Below, one piece after another: positions 26,041 to 36,582 of a stretch of 64,000 nucleotides of DNA. Source of the DNA: Rothia sp035916755. GTDB lineage: Bacteria > Actinomycetota > Actinomycetes > Actinomycetales > Micrococcaceae. The DNA lies in assembly GCF_035916755.1 (NCBI RefSeq), contig NZ_JAYWIX010000004.1, positions 62,001 to 126,000 of the forward strand, written 5' to 3'. The translations under genes were made by a program, and so were the position numbers. Each line of letters opens with the position of its first letter. Position 1 is the first letter of the stretch. Under the pieces are notes generated by a model. That model saw only the letters and a list, made by a program, of their open reading frames with translations, was not told the DNA's origin and searched no databases.

Positions 26041-26072
26041 AGGATTGTTACTGGTTCAGCAGGCAAGACCTG
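26041..26072 (+). promoter_or_regulatory. RAT antiterminator (BglG/LicT-type RNA site)
   Basis: AGGATTGTTACTGG and GCAGGCAAGACCTGA match the ribonucleic antiterminator consensus recognised by BglG/LicT/SacY proteins (GGATTGTTACTG...GCAGGCAAAACC). Its 3' part overlaps the 5' arm of the terminator at 26067, so the two structures exclude each other. Binding of a dephosphorylated, sugar-induced antiterminator protein would let the PTS gene be read. Confidence 0.85.
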
Positions 26073-26182
26073 AGTTGCTATCAGCTCATACGGCACCGGT
26101 GCACCCGCGCCCACGCTGCTTCTATGAGCACCCGTCTACCCGCATCAGGGCACACGGTTCGATAGGCAACTCGGGTCTTTTT
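26067..26182 (+). terminator. Leader terminator (attenuator) of the PTS gene
   Basis: GACCTGAGTTGCTATC (26067-26082) pairs with GATAGGCAACTCGGGTC (26161-26177), followed by TTTTTCG. The loop of about 80 nt is unusually long for an attenuator and can fold by itself. It overlaps the RAT site. Confidence 0.8.
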
Positions 26183-26231
26183 CGTCTTAAGAACCGGCTA
26201 GCAGTCCACACACACCAGTAAGGTTCCACCC

Positions 26232-28322
26232 GTGAACAACTCCCAGATGGGCGAAAAGATTCTCGAAGGCCTGGGCGGCCCCGAGAACATCTCGCACTTT
26301 ACCCACTGCGCCACCCGCCTGCGCGTGACCCCCAAGTCCAACAGCGCCATCGACCGCACCAAGATCGAAAACATTCCCGGCGTGCTCACCATCATCGAGC
26401 AGTCCGGCCAGACCCAGGTCGTCCTCGGCGACAAGGTCGAATCAGTCTACAACGAAATGGTCAAGCTGCCCGGCATGAACAAGGTTGGTGAATCTTCCGA
26501 CCAGAAGAAGGCTGTAGACGGCGAGAAGAAGGCCGGTGTGCTCACCCGCGTCTTCGATGTGCTCTCAGATTCCTTCCGTCCCCTGCTCTGGGCGTTGCTG
26601 GGCACCTCCATGATTCTGACCCTAATCGTCTTCCTGCAGCAGTTCGGCTTCTTTGGCCAGTACACCGACCTCACCGGCCAGGTCGTGAACGTCGATATCG
26701 TCAACGGCCCGCGTCTGACTGACCCCGACGCTGCAGCGGCTCTGCTCGAGGAATGGCGAGCTGCCTTCCCCTTCTGGTTCATCCTGCTAGCGGCAGCCCT
26801 GTCCGTACTACAGTTCATGCCTATCATGCTCGGTGCAACCGCCGCTAAGCGTCTGGGTGCCAACATGTGGGTTGGTGCAGCAATTCCCGCAGCGTTGATG
26901 ACCGGCACCTTCCAGAGCTTTTCCAACATTGCCGTGGACGGCGTCGTCAACGTCCCCTTCCTCGGCTTGGATGTGCCCCTCTACGTTATGAACTACACCG
27001 GCCAGGTCTTCCCACCCCTGCTGGCGGCAGCCCTGCTGGCACCCCTGGAACGCTTCTTGAAGAAGATTATTCCCACCATGCTGCACATGGTCTTCGTTCC
27101 CATGATCTCCGTGATGATCCTGGTACCGCTCACCGCTTTTGTGGTTGGTCCCATCGGCATCCGCTTCGCACTGGCTATCTCTGACTTCATCGGCAGCGTT
27201 AACGAAACCCTGCCCTGGTTGGTCGGCGGTATCATCGCTGGTCTCTACCTCTTCATGGTTCCCCTGGGCCTGCACTGGCCGCTGAACGCCGTCATGATCA
27301 ACAACCTGCAGACCATGGGCACCGACTTCATCCAGTCCCCCATGGGCGCCTACAACTTCGCCGTTTTCGGTCTGGTCACCGGTGTTGCTATCCGTGCCCG
27401 TAAGAACAAGGAACTGCGCCAGACCGCAACCGGTGCCGCCGTTTCAGGTTTGCTCGGTGGTATTTCTGAGCCCTCCCTCTACGGTATTGTACTGCGCTAC
27501 AAGCGAGTCTTCCCGATCATCCTCATCCCGGCAATTATCGGTGGTGCAACCATCTCAGCTCTGGGTGTTAAGTCCTACGCTTTTGCCTTCACCTCCCTGA
27601 TTTCTATTCCCGCTATGCAGCCCATCCCCTTCTACAGTCTGGGTCTAGCTATCGCCTTCTTCGGTGCTATGGCAGGTGTACTGATTTTCGGCTACGAGTC
27701 CAAGGATCAGAAGGCTGAAGCTGTCGCCAAGGCCGCAGCCGTTGCAGAAACCGGCATTGGCGAGTCAGTTACCCCCGCAGCCACCGAGGTTCGCAACGAA
27801 GCGGACGCCGCCACCACCTCAGCTACCCCCTGGGCCGCTGAAGGGGCAGCAGCACCCGCAGCAGGCACCGTCCTGACCATGGCATCCCCCCTGGAAGGCC
27901 AGGCAGTTCCCCTGTCTGAGACCCCCGACCCCATCTTTGCCGCCGAAAAGCTCGGCAAGGGCGCGGCCATCATCCCCACTGGCAACACCGTGGTAGCCCC
28001 CGCAGCCGGTAAGGTCTCCGTCACCATGCCCTCTGGCCACGCCGTAGGCCTGAAGCTCGACAACGGCGTAGAACTGCTCATTCACGTGGGTATCGACACC
28101 GTAAACATGAACGGCGAAGGCTTCGACGTGAAGGTTGAAAAGGGCCAGCGCGTTAACCCCGGCGACATCCTGCTGACCTTCGACCCCGAGATCATTAAGA
28201 ACGCCGGCTACTCCCTGGTAACCCCCGTTCTGGTCACCAACACCAACCGCTTCGCTGAGGTTGAGGGCGCTACCGGCACTGTTCAGCCCGGCTTTGAGCT
28301 GCTGAAGGTTACCACCAAGTAA
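26232..28322 (+). CDS. PTS sugar transporter EIIBCA, beta-glucoside family
   Basis: A 696-residue three-domain permease. EIIB: C26 in HFTHCATRLRV is the phosphorylated cysteine. EIIC: about residues 105-480, with the GGISEPSLYGI motif. EIIA: C-terminal, phospho-accepting H618 in LLIHVGIDTV. The order B-C-A is that of BglF/BglP and related sucrose or trehalose permeases; the sugar cannot be fixed. GTG start. Its leader carries a RAT site and attenuator, so a BglG-type protein should control it. No BglG or glycosidase gene is found within the window, so the regulator acts from elsewhere. Confidence 0.93.
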   Translation: MNNSQMGEKILEGLGGPENISHFTHCATRLRVTPKSNSAIDRTKIENIPGVLTIIEQSGQTQVVLGDKVESVYNEMVKLPGMNKVGESSDQKKAVDGEKKAGVLTRVFDVLSDSFRPLLWALLGTSMILTLIVFLQQFGFFGQYTDLTGQVVNVDIVNGPRLTDPDAAAALLEEWRAAFPFWFILLAAALSVLQFMPIMLGATAAKRLGANMWVGAAIPAALMTGTFQSFSNIAVDGVVNVPFLGLDVPLYVMNYTGQVFPPLLAAALLAPLERFLKKIIPTMLHMVFVPMISVMILVPLTAFVVGPIGIRFALAISDFIGSVNETLPWLVGGIIAGLYLFMVPLGLHWPLNAVMINNLQTMGTDFIQSPMGAYNFAVFGLVTGVAIRARKNKELRQTATGAAVSGLLGGISEPSLYGIVLRYKRVFPIILIPAIIGGATISALGVKSYAFAFTSLISIPAMQPIPFYSLGLAIAFFGAMAGVLIFGYESKDQKAEAVAKAAAVAETGIGESVTPAATEVRNEADAATTSATPWAAEGAAAPAAGTVLTMASPLEGQAVPLSETPDPIFAAEKLGKGAAIIPTGNTVVAPAAGKVSVTMPSGHAVGLKLDNGVELLIHVGIDTVNMNGEGFDVKVEKGQRVNPGDILLTFDPEIIKNAGYSLVTPVLVTNTNRFAEVEGATGTVQPGFELLKVTTK

Positions 28323-28338
28323 CCCGCAATAGCTCAGC

Positions 28339-28384
28339 GAAAGCCGCCCCGTATCGTCCTTCCGGACGGTGCGGGGCGGCTTTC
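28339..28384 (+). terminator. Terminator of the PTS gene
   Basis: GAAAGCCGCCCC pairs with GGGGCGGCTTTC; the loop holds a second small hairpin (CGTCCTTCCGGACG). It starts 17 bp past the stop. Confidence 0.88.
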
Positions 28385-28455
28385 TATGCCTTTGAGCAAA
28401 TCTCATAGTTACCGCCCAGTAATAAGCGCAGTTCAAAGGGTTTTAGAATGACTGT

Positions 28456-28935
28456 ATGTTTACCCTGAAATCCTTTTATGACCTGACTCTTGATGAACTC
28501 AACGAGATTTACCTGCTACGCGGGCTGGTCTTTGTGGTGGGCCAGAAGATTACCGAAGAGAACGAGATTGACCGGGCAGACCGGCAGGCCCTGCATTTCT
28601 TTCACGCCAATGAGCGCGGTGAGGTGCTGGCCTATCTGCGGCTTTTTGATCTGGCAACCTTCTCTGACGAATCCCACCCGGCAGAGCCCGGCGCCTGGAC
28701 GCTGGGGCGGGTGGCAGTACACCCGGACGCCCGCAGCACCGGCCTGGGACGCCGCCTGCTCAATGAGGCACTGACCTGGATTGAAGAAAACACTGAGGCC
28801 GAACGCATCTCTATTAGTGCCCAGGCCTACCTAGCAGAGAGCTACTACGGGGCGGCAGGCTTTGAGGTTGTGGGAGAGCCCTACCTGGAAGCGGGCATCG
28901 AGCACGTGCACATGGTGCGCCCCATCGAGCGATAG
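28456..28935 (+). CDS. GNAT acetyltransferase, ElaA family
   Basis: A 159-residue N-acetyltransferase. The start FYDLTLDELNEIYLLRGLVFVVGQ (split) is the ElaA pattern. LGRVAVHPDARSTGLGRRLLNEAL is the acetyl-CoA site (VAVxPxxRxxGxG). ISAQAYLAESYYGAAGFEVVG is the C-terminal part of the fold. Substrate unknown. Monocistronic between two intergenic gaps. Confidence 0.9.
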   Translation: MFTLKSFYDLTLDELNEIYLLRGLVFVVGQKITEENEIDRADRQALHFFHANERGEVLAYLRLFDLATFSDESHPAEPGAWTLGRVAVHPDARSTGLGRRLLNEALTWIEENTEAERISISAQAYLAESYYGAAGFEVVGEPYLEAGIEHVHMVRPIER

Positions 28936-28942
28936 CAAAAGA

Positions 28943-29090
28943 CGTTACGCTGCGCCAAATTCGTGCCCCTAAAAGACGCTGTAACGTACTTTTTACATTT
29001 TTTTGAAGAGTTTTACAGACAAAAAGGGGTTTTTGTGGCGCAGCTCCCCAAAAGTGACCTAGTATATACATTACACATCGTGTGATTCAC
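28943..29090 (+). promoter_or_regulatory. Promoter/operator region of the peptide transporter operon
   Basis: The 253-bp gap before the binding-protein gene holds an inverted pair CGTTAC (28943-28948) and GTAACG (28981-28986), AT-rich tracts, a -10-like TATATACATTA near 29064-29076, and a small palindrome CACATCGTGTG. Exact start site and regulator are not known. Confidence 0.35.
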
Positions 29091-29188
29091 CGCACCCAAG
29101 AGTTGGGAAGGCTTGCGCCGCCCCGCACACACAGGGTGAAGATCGAGGACCACAACATACATTTCCCCTTTTCAGCAAGGAGACACTA

Positions 29189-30943
29189 ATGCGCAAGACC
29201 CGCATTTCCTCAGCTCTCGGCCTCTCAGCTGTAGCTGCTCTGGCTCTCTCAGCCTGCGCCAGCTCCGACACCGGCGCCTCCAGCACCTCAGGCTCCGACG
29301 CGGCTGCATCAGACAAGTCAGTTTCAATTGCTATCACCAACGTTTTCTCCTCACTGAACGTAGACACCGCTGAAGGTAACTCAGACACCAACGGCATCAT
29401 CGCTCAGATGACCAACCGTGGCTTCTACACCATCACCAACACCTTCGACATCCGCCACAACGAGTGGTTCGGTACCTACTCCATGACCGAAGAGGGCGAA
29501 GGCATCAAGGTTGACTACAAGGTCAACGACAACCAGAAGTGGTCAGATGGCAACGACATCGACAAGGGCGACTTGCTCCTGGCATGGGCTACCCAGTCCG
29601 GTCACTTCGATAGCGAAGACGGTGAACTCACCTACTTCGACTTCGCAGGTGAAACCGCTGGCCTCGGCGGCGCAGAGGTCCCCGTTGTGAGCGAAGACGG
29701 CCGCTCCATCTCCTTCACCTACCCCAAGGCTTTCGCTGACTGGGAAATCGCTTACAACATCGACAAGCCCGCCCACGTTGTTGCTGAGCTGGCTGGCCTG
29801 ACCGAAGACGAGCTCATCGAGACCATCGAGGCCGCAACCCCCGGTGAAGAGAACGAGAACCTGCGCAAGATCGCAGACGCTTGGAACACCGGCTACAACA
29901 CCACCACCTTCCCCTCCAACGAAGCTCTGACCGTGGGCAACGGCCCCTACCTGGTCACCGCCGTTGAAGAGAACCAGTCAGTTACCCTGACCGCCAACCC
30001 CAACTACCAGGGCGACAAGAAGCCCGCCATCAACGAGGTTGTGCTTAAGGTACAGGGTGACGTTGCAACCCAAATTCAGGCTCTGCAGAACGGCGAAGTC
30101 AACGCTGTTGCCCCCCAGGCTTCCATCGACACCGTCTCCCAGCTGCAAGCTCTGAGCGGCGTTGTCACCGAGACCCAGCCCGACCAGTCTTACGACCACC
30201 TGGATCTGAACGTCAAGGAAGGCTCACCCTTCGCTGACGAGAACGTCCGCAAGGCCTTCCTGCTGACCGTTCCCCGCCAGGATATCGTCGACAAGCTCAT
30301 CAAGCCCATGGACGCTAACGCTGAGGTTCTGAACTCCCAGCTCTACGTAGCCTCCGACGCTGAGAACTACGCCAAGACCGTTAAGTCCAACAACTCCTCT
30401 GAGTACCCCTCAGACGACATGGACGCCAACATCGAGAAGGCTAAGGAACTGCTGGGCGGCCAGACCCCCACCATCCGCATCCTCTACAACAACAAGAACC
30501 CCAACCGCATCAACTCCTTCCAGATGATCAAGGAATCCGCTGAGAAGGCAGGCTTCGTGGTTGTTGACGCCGGTACCGAGCAGTGGTCATCCCTGCTGCC
30601 CGGTGGCGACTACGAGGCATCTATCTTCGGCTGGGTTTCCTCAGGTGTAGGTAACTCCTCACTGGGCCAGATCTTCAAGACCGGTTCACCCTCCAACTTC
30701 ACCGGCTACTCCAACGCAACCGTTGACGCAGCAGCCGATGAAATCATGACCACCACCGACACCGCCCGCATCGAAGAACTGAAGATGCAGGCAGACGGCG
30801 AACTGTTCAAGGACGGCTACGGTCTGCCCCTCTTCCAGTCCATCGCTGTTTCTTCCTACAGCGACACCATCACCGGTGTAGAGCCCAAGCCCGGTCAGCA
30901 GCCCCTGACCTGGAACATCGAAGAGTGGGACATCGCAGAGTAA
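29189..30943 (+). CDS. Peptide ABC transporter substrate-binding lipoprotein (family 5)
   Basis: A 584-residue solute-binding protein of the OppA/DppA type. Lipoprotein signal MRKTRISSALGLSAVAALAL with lipobox LSAC at about residue 25 anchors it outside the membrane. The mature part has the SBP_bac_5 pattern, e.g. NDNQKWSDGNDIDKGDLLLAW (split) and DPFADENVRKAFL-like region. ATG with AAGGAG upstream. It heads the operon with the two permeases and the double ATPase. A hairpin follows and may raise its expression relative to the membrane genes. Confidence 0.93.
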   Translation: MRKTRISSALGLSAVAALALSACASSDTGASSTSGSDAAASDKSVSIAITNVFSSLNVDTAEGNSDTNGIIAQMTNRGFYTITNTFDIRHNEWFGTYSMTEEGEGIKVDYKVNDNQKWSDGNDIDKGDLLLAWATQSGHFDSEDGELTYFDFAGETAGLGGAEVPVVSEDGRSISFTYPKAFADWEIAYNIDKPAHVVAELAGLTEDELIETIEAATPGEENENLRKIADAWNTGYNTTTFPSNEALTVGNGPYLVTAVEENQSVTLTANPNYQGDKKPAINEVVLKVQGDVATQIQALQNGEVNAVAPQASIDTVSQLQALSGVVTETQPDQSYDHLDLNVKEGSPFADENVRKAFLLTVPRQDIVDKLIKPMDANAEVLNSQLYVASDAENYAKTVKSNNSSEYPSDDMDANIEKAKELLGGQTPTIRILYNNKNPNRINSFQMIKESAEKAGFVVVDAGTEQWSSLLPGGDYEASIFGWVSSGVGNSSLGQIFKTGSPSNFTGYSNATVDAAADEIMTTTDTARIEELKMQADGELFKDGYGLPLFQSIAVSSYSDTITGVEPKPGQQPLTWNIEEWDIAE

Positions 30944-31001
30944 GTACAGTTACGCTCTAGTCACGCTACAGATGGCAACTAACAATCTGTAACTGCCCTA
31001 C

Positions 31002-31029
31002 GGCGCGGACGCTCACGAGCGTCCGCGCC
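31002..31029 (+). terminator. Intra-operon hairpin after the binding-protein gene
   Basis: GGCGCGGACGCTC pairs perfectly with GAGCGTCCGCGCC with only two bases between arms. It lies 58 bp after the stop and 65 bp before the next start, with no strong T-tract. A partial terminator or mRNA-stabilising hairpin between genes of one operon is likely. Confidence 0.65.
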
Positions 31030-31093
31030 TCTGGCTGTTTGAGAGCACCCCCTCTATTCCCAGGGTGCACTCCCCTACCCATCAGGATTCATC

Positions 31094-32625
<1,532 letters not shown>

Positions 32626-32626
<1 letters not shown>

Positions 32627-33837
32627 TGAGCACCAACGACAAGAACCTCAGCTCAGGGACCGCCAAGGAGCCCACCACCGAGACCACCGCACTGCGCTCC
32701 ATCGAAACCAACATCGATATCCGCGCTCAAGAGTCCGTGGGTAAAACCCAGGGCCAGATTGTGCGCAAGCGCTTCCGCCAGAACACCGGTGCGGTCATCT
32801 CACTAGCCGTCCTGGCCGCTGTGCTCCTGCTGGCCCTCACCTCCATCGGCGTGGGCCCCATCCCCGGCTGGTGGAAGTACAACTACACCGAGATGAACCC
32901 CATCGTCAACGGTGCAGCCCCCAACGCCCAGCACTGGTTTGGCCAGGACGCCACCGGTCGCGACCTCTTCGCCATGACCATGCGCGGTGTGCAGAACACC
33001 TTCCTGGTCGTCTTCCTGATTACCAGCATCGCCGGCTTCCTCGGTGTGCTCTTCGGTGGCCTGGCAGGCTACTACCGCGGCTGGGTTGAAGCCGTCATCA
33101 TGCGCTTTACCGACATGGTCATCATCATCCCCCTGATGCTGCTGACCGCCGTGCTCGGTAAGCTGGCCGGTAGCTACTTCCACGGCATCTGGAACACCAT
33201 CATGTTCGGTGTGGTCGTGGGTCTGCTCTTCTGGTCATCCCTGGCCCGTCTGGTCCGTGCAGAGTTCCTTTCACTGCGTGAACGCGAGTTCGTGGATGCC
33301 GCCCGCCTGGCAGGTGCCTCGGACCTGCGCATCATCTTCAAGCACATCCTGCCCAACGCCATCGGCGTGGTCACCGTGAACGTGTCACTGATGATGAGCT
33401 CCGCTATTCTGACCGAGACCGCGCTCTCTTACCTGGGCTTCGGTATTAAGGCCCCCGACTGGTCGCTGGGTTCGCTGATTTCAGCTAACCAGTCAGCCTT
33501 CTCTACCCGCCCCTGGCTCTTCTGGTTCCCCGGCCTCTTCATCCTGGTGATTTCACTGGCCGTCAACTTTGTGGGCGATGGCCTGCGCGACGCCTTTGAC
33601 CCCCGCCAGAAGAAGTTCAACCCCAAGAAGGCAACCAAGCGTACCGCCCATTCAGCCGAAAACGGCGTGGGTATCGACGGTTCCGTAGCCGCCCCGGCAG
33701 CAGCAGCCGCTGGAGCGAGCACCGCTACCGTGCACGCCTCACTTGCCTCAGAGGTAGAGACCCCGCACAGCACCCGCACCTCAGGTTCCCTTGATCAGGA
33801 CCTGGACGGCCCGGCGGGCTCACCCCAGAACAAGTAG
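32626..33837 (+). CDS. Peptide ABC transporter permease, DppC/OppC type
   Basis: A 403-residue permease: a long cytosolic N-terminus, first helix near residue 60, then HWFGQDATGRDLFAMTMRG, the DppC hallmark. The EAA loop is FVDAARLAGASDLRIIFKHI. It ends with a ~90-residue Ala/Thr-rich hydrophilic tail not needed for the fold. Start overlaps the stop of the previous gene (TAATG), so translation is coupled. Confidence 0.93.
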
Positions 33838-33848
33838 CTCTCATCGCT

Positions 33849-33882
33849 TGAGGCGGTGAGCGCACCAGCACTCACCGCCTCA
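33849..33882. terminator. Hairpin after the permease gene
   Basis: TGAGGCGGTGAG and CTCACCGCCTCA, 12-bp perfect arms around a 10-nt loop, in the gap between the plus-strand permease and the minus-strand PH-domain gene. No long T-tract. It can serve both directions. Confidence 0.65.
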
Positions 33883-33928
33883 TTGATAACCGAATAGAGA
33901 AGGCAGAACCTCCCGGCTCACCCTGAGC

Positions 33929-34549
33929 CTAGAAAACCAGACCCGCTACTGCTGCTAGAAGCAGAAGGACGAAGATAGCCGCCCCGACAGCGTCCACCCG
34001 CGATTCCTGCCGAGGCGAGACCCCCTCCAGGGCGGCGTCCTCAACCAGCTCCTGCCAGTAGCCGCGCACCACCAGGGCAACGGCCCCCGCCGCTGAATTC
34101 GGCAGGTCCGAAGCCCGGATAGAGCGTTCCGCACCGTAGGTAATAGCGGGCAAACGCTCAAGGTCTTGACGGTGGGCAGAAAGGGACGCCACCATCCCGC
34201 TTGACGGCAGACCAAAAGCCTGAAAGCGCTTGGACGGCGTTACCAGAGTTAGGTGGTACCTGGTCGAGACATCGATGAGGGCCGCGTAATTGACCGTATG
34301 CGTCACAAAGGGGTTATAGATGGTGAGCTCATCAGCGCCCACCACCAGCCGAGAGCGGCCCAGCACGTACCAGACAGTGTAGGCCATCCAGAGCGCACCC
34401 CAACCGCCGGTCAGCAGGGCCGAAAGGCCACCGCTAACAGCTAAGGCCACCAGCACGCTCGCTGCAACCAGCACAGCGCACCAGGTATAGAAAGGGGCGG
34501 TTTTCACGCGAAAGGTCACCGGAGGGTTCTGCAAATACTGAGACTTCAT
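33929..34549 (-). CDS. PH-domain membrane protein of unknown function
   Basis: A 206-residue protein with two N-terminal membrane helices (WCAVLVAASVLVALAVSGGL split; WGALWMAYTVWYVLG), a bacterial PH-like segment (SRLVVGADELTIYNPFVTHTVNYAALIDVS, split), and a C-terminal helix FVLLLLAAVAGLVF. Small actinobacterial PH-domain proteins of this layout are common and uncharacterised. It is encoded against the peptide-transporter operon, between the OppC and OppDF genes. Confidence 0.8.
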   Translation of the reverse strand: MKSQYLQNPPVTFRVKTAPFYTWCAVLVAASVLVALAVSGGLSALLTGGWGALWMAYTVWYVLGRSRLVVGADELTIYNPFVTHTVNYAALIDVSTRYHLTLVTPSKRFQAFGLPSSGMVASLSAHRQDLERLPAITYGAERSIRASDLPNSAAGAVALVVRGYWQELVEDAALEGVSPRQESRVDAVGAAIFVLLLLAAVAGLVF

Positions 34550-34625
34550 AGTCTCTCGATTCTCTCAGATGAGACAGCTCCACCCCACTAACTTCTACAG
34601 AAACAACCAAGAGTTGGGAAAACCA

Positions 34626-36377
34626 GTGAATACACCAACCACTCAGCCAACCGGCGCCCAGCCGGTCCTCGAAGTCCGCGACCTCAGCGTTGACTTCGGC
34701 GTCGAACGTACCTGGGTTCCCGCCGCTATGAACCTCAACTACGAGGTGCATGCCGGTGAGGTCCTCGCCATTGTGGGTGAATCCGGCTCAGGTAAGTCAG
34801 TTTCGTCCATGGGTATGATCGGGCTGCTGCCCAAGAACGCCCGCGTCACCGGCTCTGTTAAACTCAACGGCCGCGAACTCGTTGGCCTATCCAACACAGA
34901 GCTGCTCGGTGTGCGCGGTGAAGAAGTCGCCGTGATTTTCCAGGAGCCCATGACCGCCATGAACCCGGTCATGACCGTGGGCGACCAGATTGTTGAAACC
35001 CTGCGCCTGCATAAGAACATCTCGCCGGCAGAGGCCAAAGAAGAAGCCATCAAGATGCTTGAGATGGTCGAAATGCCCGACCCCGTCAAGGCTTTCAACT
35101 CCTACCCCCACCAGATGTCGGGCGGCCAGCGTCAGCGCGCCATGATTGCCCAGTCGCTTTCGACCAACCCCAAGCTGCTGATTGCCGACGAGCCCACCAC
35201 GGCGCTCGATGTGACCGTACAGGCTGAAATTCTTGAGCTCATGCGTAACCTGCAGAAGAAGCTCAACTCAGCCATCATCCTGATTACCCACGACATGGGT
35301 GTGGTCGCTGACCTCGCTGACCGCGTAGCGGTCATGCGTCGCGGCCAGATCGTTGAGACCGGCGAGATTCACGAGGTCTTCAACAACCCCCAGCACGAGT
35401 ACACCCAGGCCCTGCTGGGCGCTGTGCTCCACCTGGGTGGCGACGAAATCGACGTGAATGCCGCCATTGACGACGCCGCCGAACACCAGCGTCCGGCCAC
35501 CGCCCTTCTGGAACAGGTTGCCCCCCAGCGCACCGGCGAGGTTATCCTCTCTCTCAAGGACGTTGCCCTCGAGTACCCCAAGCAGGGTCGCGTTGGTCCC
35601 TTCCGCGCTGTCACCGGCGCCAACCTCGAAATCCGTGCCGGTGAGGTACTGGGTCTTGTGGGTGAATCGGGCTCCGGTAAGTCCACCATCGGCCGTGCCA
35701 CCGTGGGCTTCCTGCAGGTCGCCGAAGGTGAGCTGAACGTCTGCGGCGTTGATATGCGCAAGCCCAGCCGCAAGGACCTGGCCGAGGTACGCAAGCACGT
35801 GGGCATGGTCTTCCAGGACCCCTCATCCTCCCTCAACCCCCGCCTGCCCATCGGCGAATCCATCGGTGAACCCATGATGCTGGCCGGTGTCGCCAAGGGG
35901 GCCGAACTGCAGAAGCATATCGAAGAGCTCCTCGACCGTGTAGAGCTTCCTCGCTCCTACCGCAACCGCTACCCGCACGAGCTCTCCGGCGGTCAGAAGC
36001 AGCGCGTCGGTATCGCCCGCGCCCTCTCCCTCAAGCCCAAGCTGCTCATTGCGGACGAACCCACCTCGGCTCTGGACGTATCGGTGCAGGCACGTGTGCT
36101 TGAGCTCTTCCAGGAGCTCCAGGAAGAAATGGGCTTCGCCTGCCTCTTCGTCACCCACGACCTGGCAGTCATCGACGCCCTGGCCGACCGTATCGCGGTG
36201 ATGCGCCGCGGCGAAATCGTAGAGCAGGGGCCGCGCGAGCAGATTCTGCGCCACCCCCGCGAGGTCTACACCCAGCGCCTGCTGGCCGCTGTGCCGCTGC
36301 CTGACCCGGACGCCCAGGCTGAGCGCCGCGAACTGCGCGCCAAGCTGCTGGATGAAACCGGCCACGTCGTCAGCTAA
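34626..36377 (+). CDS. Peptide ABC transporter double ATPase (DppD-DppF fusion)
   Basis: A 583-residue protein with two complete ABC ATPase domains. Domain 1: GESGSGKSVSSMG and MSGGQRQRAMIAQSL. Domain 2: GESGSGKSTIGRA and LSGGQKQRVGIARAL, ending in the peptide-type C-terminal region. I use the GTG at 34626 (NTPTTQPTG follows), with GGGAAAA upstream; an ATG at 34569 would add 19 residues and has no ribosome binding site. It energises the two permeases upstream although the PH-domain gene lies between. Confidence 0.93.
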   Translation: MNTPTTQPTGAQPVLEVRDLSVDFGVERTWVPAAMNLNYEVHAGEVLAIVGESGSGKSVSSMGMIGLLPKNARVTGSVKLNGRELVGLSNTELLGVRGEEVAVIFQEPMTAMNPVMTVGDQIVETLRLHKNISPAEAKEEAIKMLEMVEMPDPVKAFNSYPHQMSGGQRQRAMIAQSLSTNPKLLIADEPTTALDVTVQAEILELMRNLQKKLNSAIILITHDMGVVADLADRVAVMRRGQIVETGEIHEVFNNPQHEYTQALLGAVLHLGGDEIDVNAAIDDAAEHQRPATALLEQVAPQRTGEVILSLKDVALEYPKQGRVGPFRAVTGANLEIRAGEVLGLVGESGSGKSTIGRATVGFLQVAEGELNVCGVDMRKPSRKDLAEVRKHVGMVFQDPSSSLNPRLPIGESIGEPMMLAGVAKGAELQKHIEELLDRVELPRSYRNRYPHELSGGQKQRVGIARALSLKPKLLIADEPTSALDVSVQARVLELFQELQEEMGFACLFVTHDLAVIDALADRIAVMRRGEIVEQGPREQILRHPREVYTQRLLAAVPLPDPDAQAERRELRAKLLDETGHVVS

Positions 36378-36385
36378 ACACAACT

Positions 36386-36422
36386 AAAAGGAGCTCCACC
36401 AGATTCTGGTGGAGCTCCTTTT
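36386..36422 (+). terminator. Terminator of the peptide transporter operon
   Basis: AAAAGGAGCTCCACCAGA pairs with TCTGGTGGAGCTCCTTTT, nearly perfect and with A and T tracts at both ends. It lies nine bases after the stop. Confidence 0.92.
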
Positions 36423-36458
36423 GTGTATGTGGGTAGTACGTAGTCAACCGGCCCAGGC

Positions 36459-36570
36459 CAGGGGTGGGGTAGGGAGCTACGTCCGCTGGCTCGGGGCTGG
36501 CGTGAATCACGACGAGCCGCCAGGCGAGGAGTGAGAGGGTCGGCGGACGTAGCGCCCTACCCTACCCCTT
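36459..36570. repeat. Long inverted repeat with nested hairpins
   Basis: Arms 36459-36486 and 36543-36570 match at 25 of 28 positions; shared part TAGGG.GCTACGTCCGC. The 56-nt centre has two competing internal pairings, GGCTCG/CGAGCC and CTGGCG/CGCCAG. It sits between convergent genes, after an already strong terminator on the left, so it is more than is needed for termination on that side. It could end the minus-strand dehydrogenase message. Confidence 0.7.
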
Positions 36571-36582
36571 AACTTCCCTCCT

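Noticed and set aside
35268..36383. Minus-strand frames opposite the double ATPase
   Set aside because: Shadows of an obvious ABC ATPase; no start signals or motifs.
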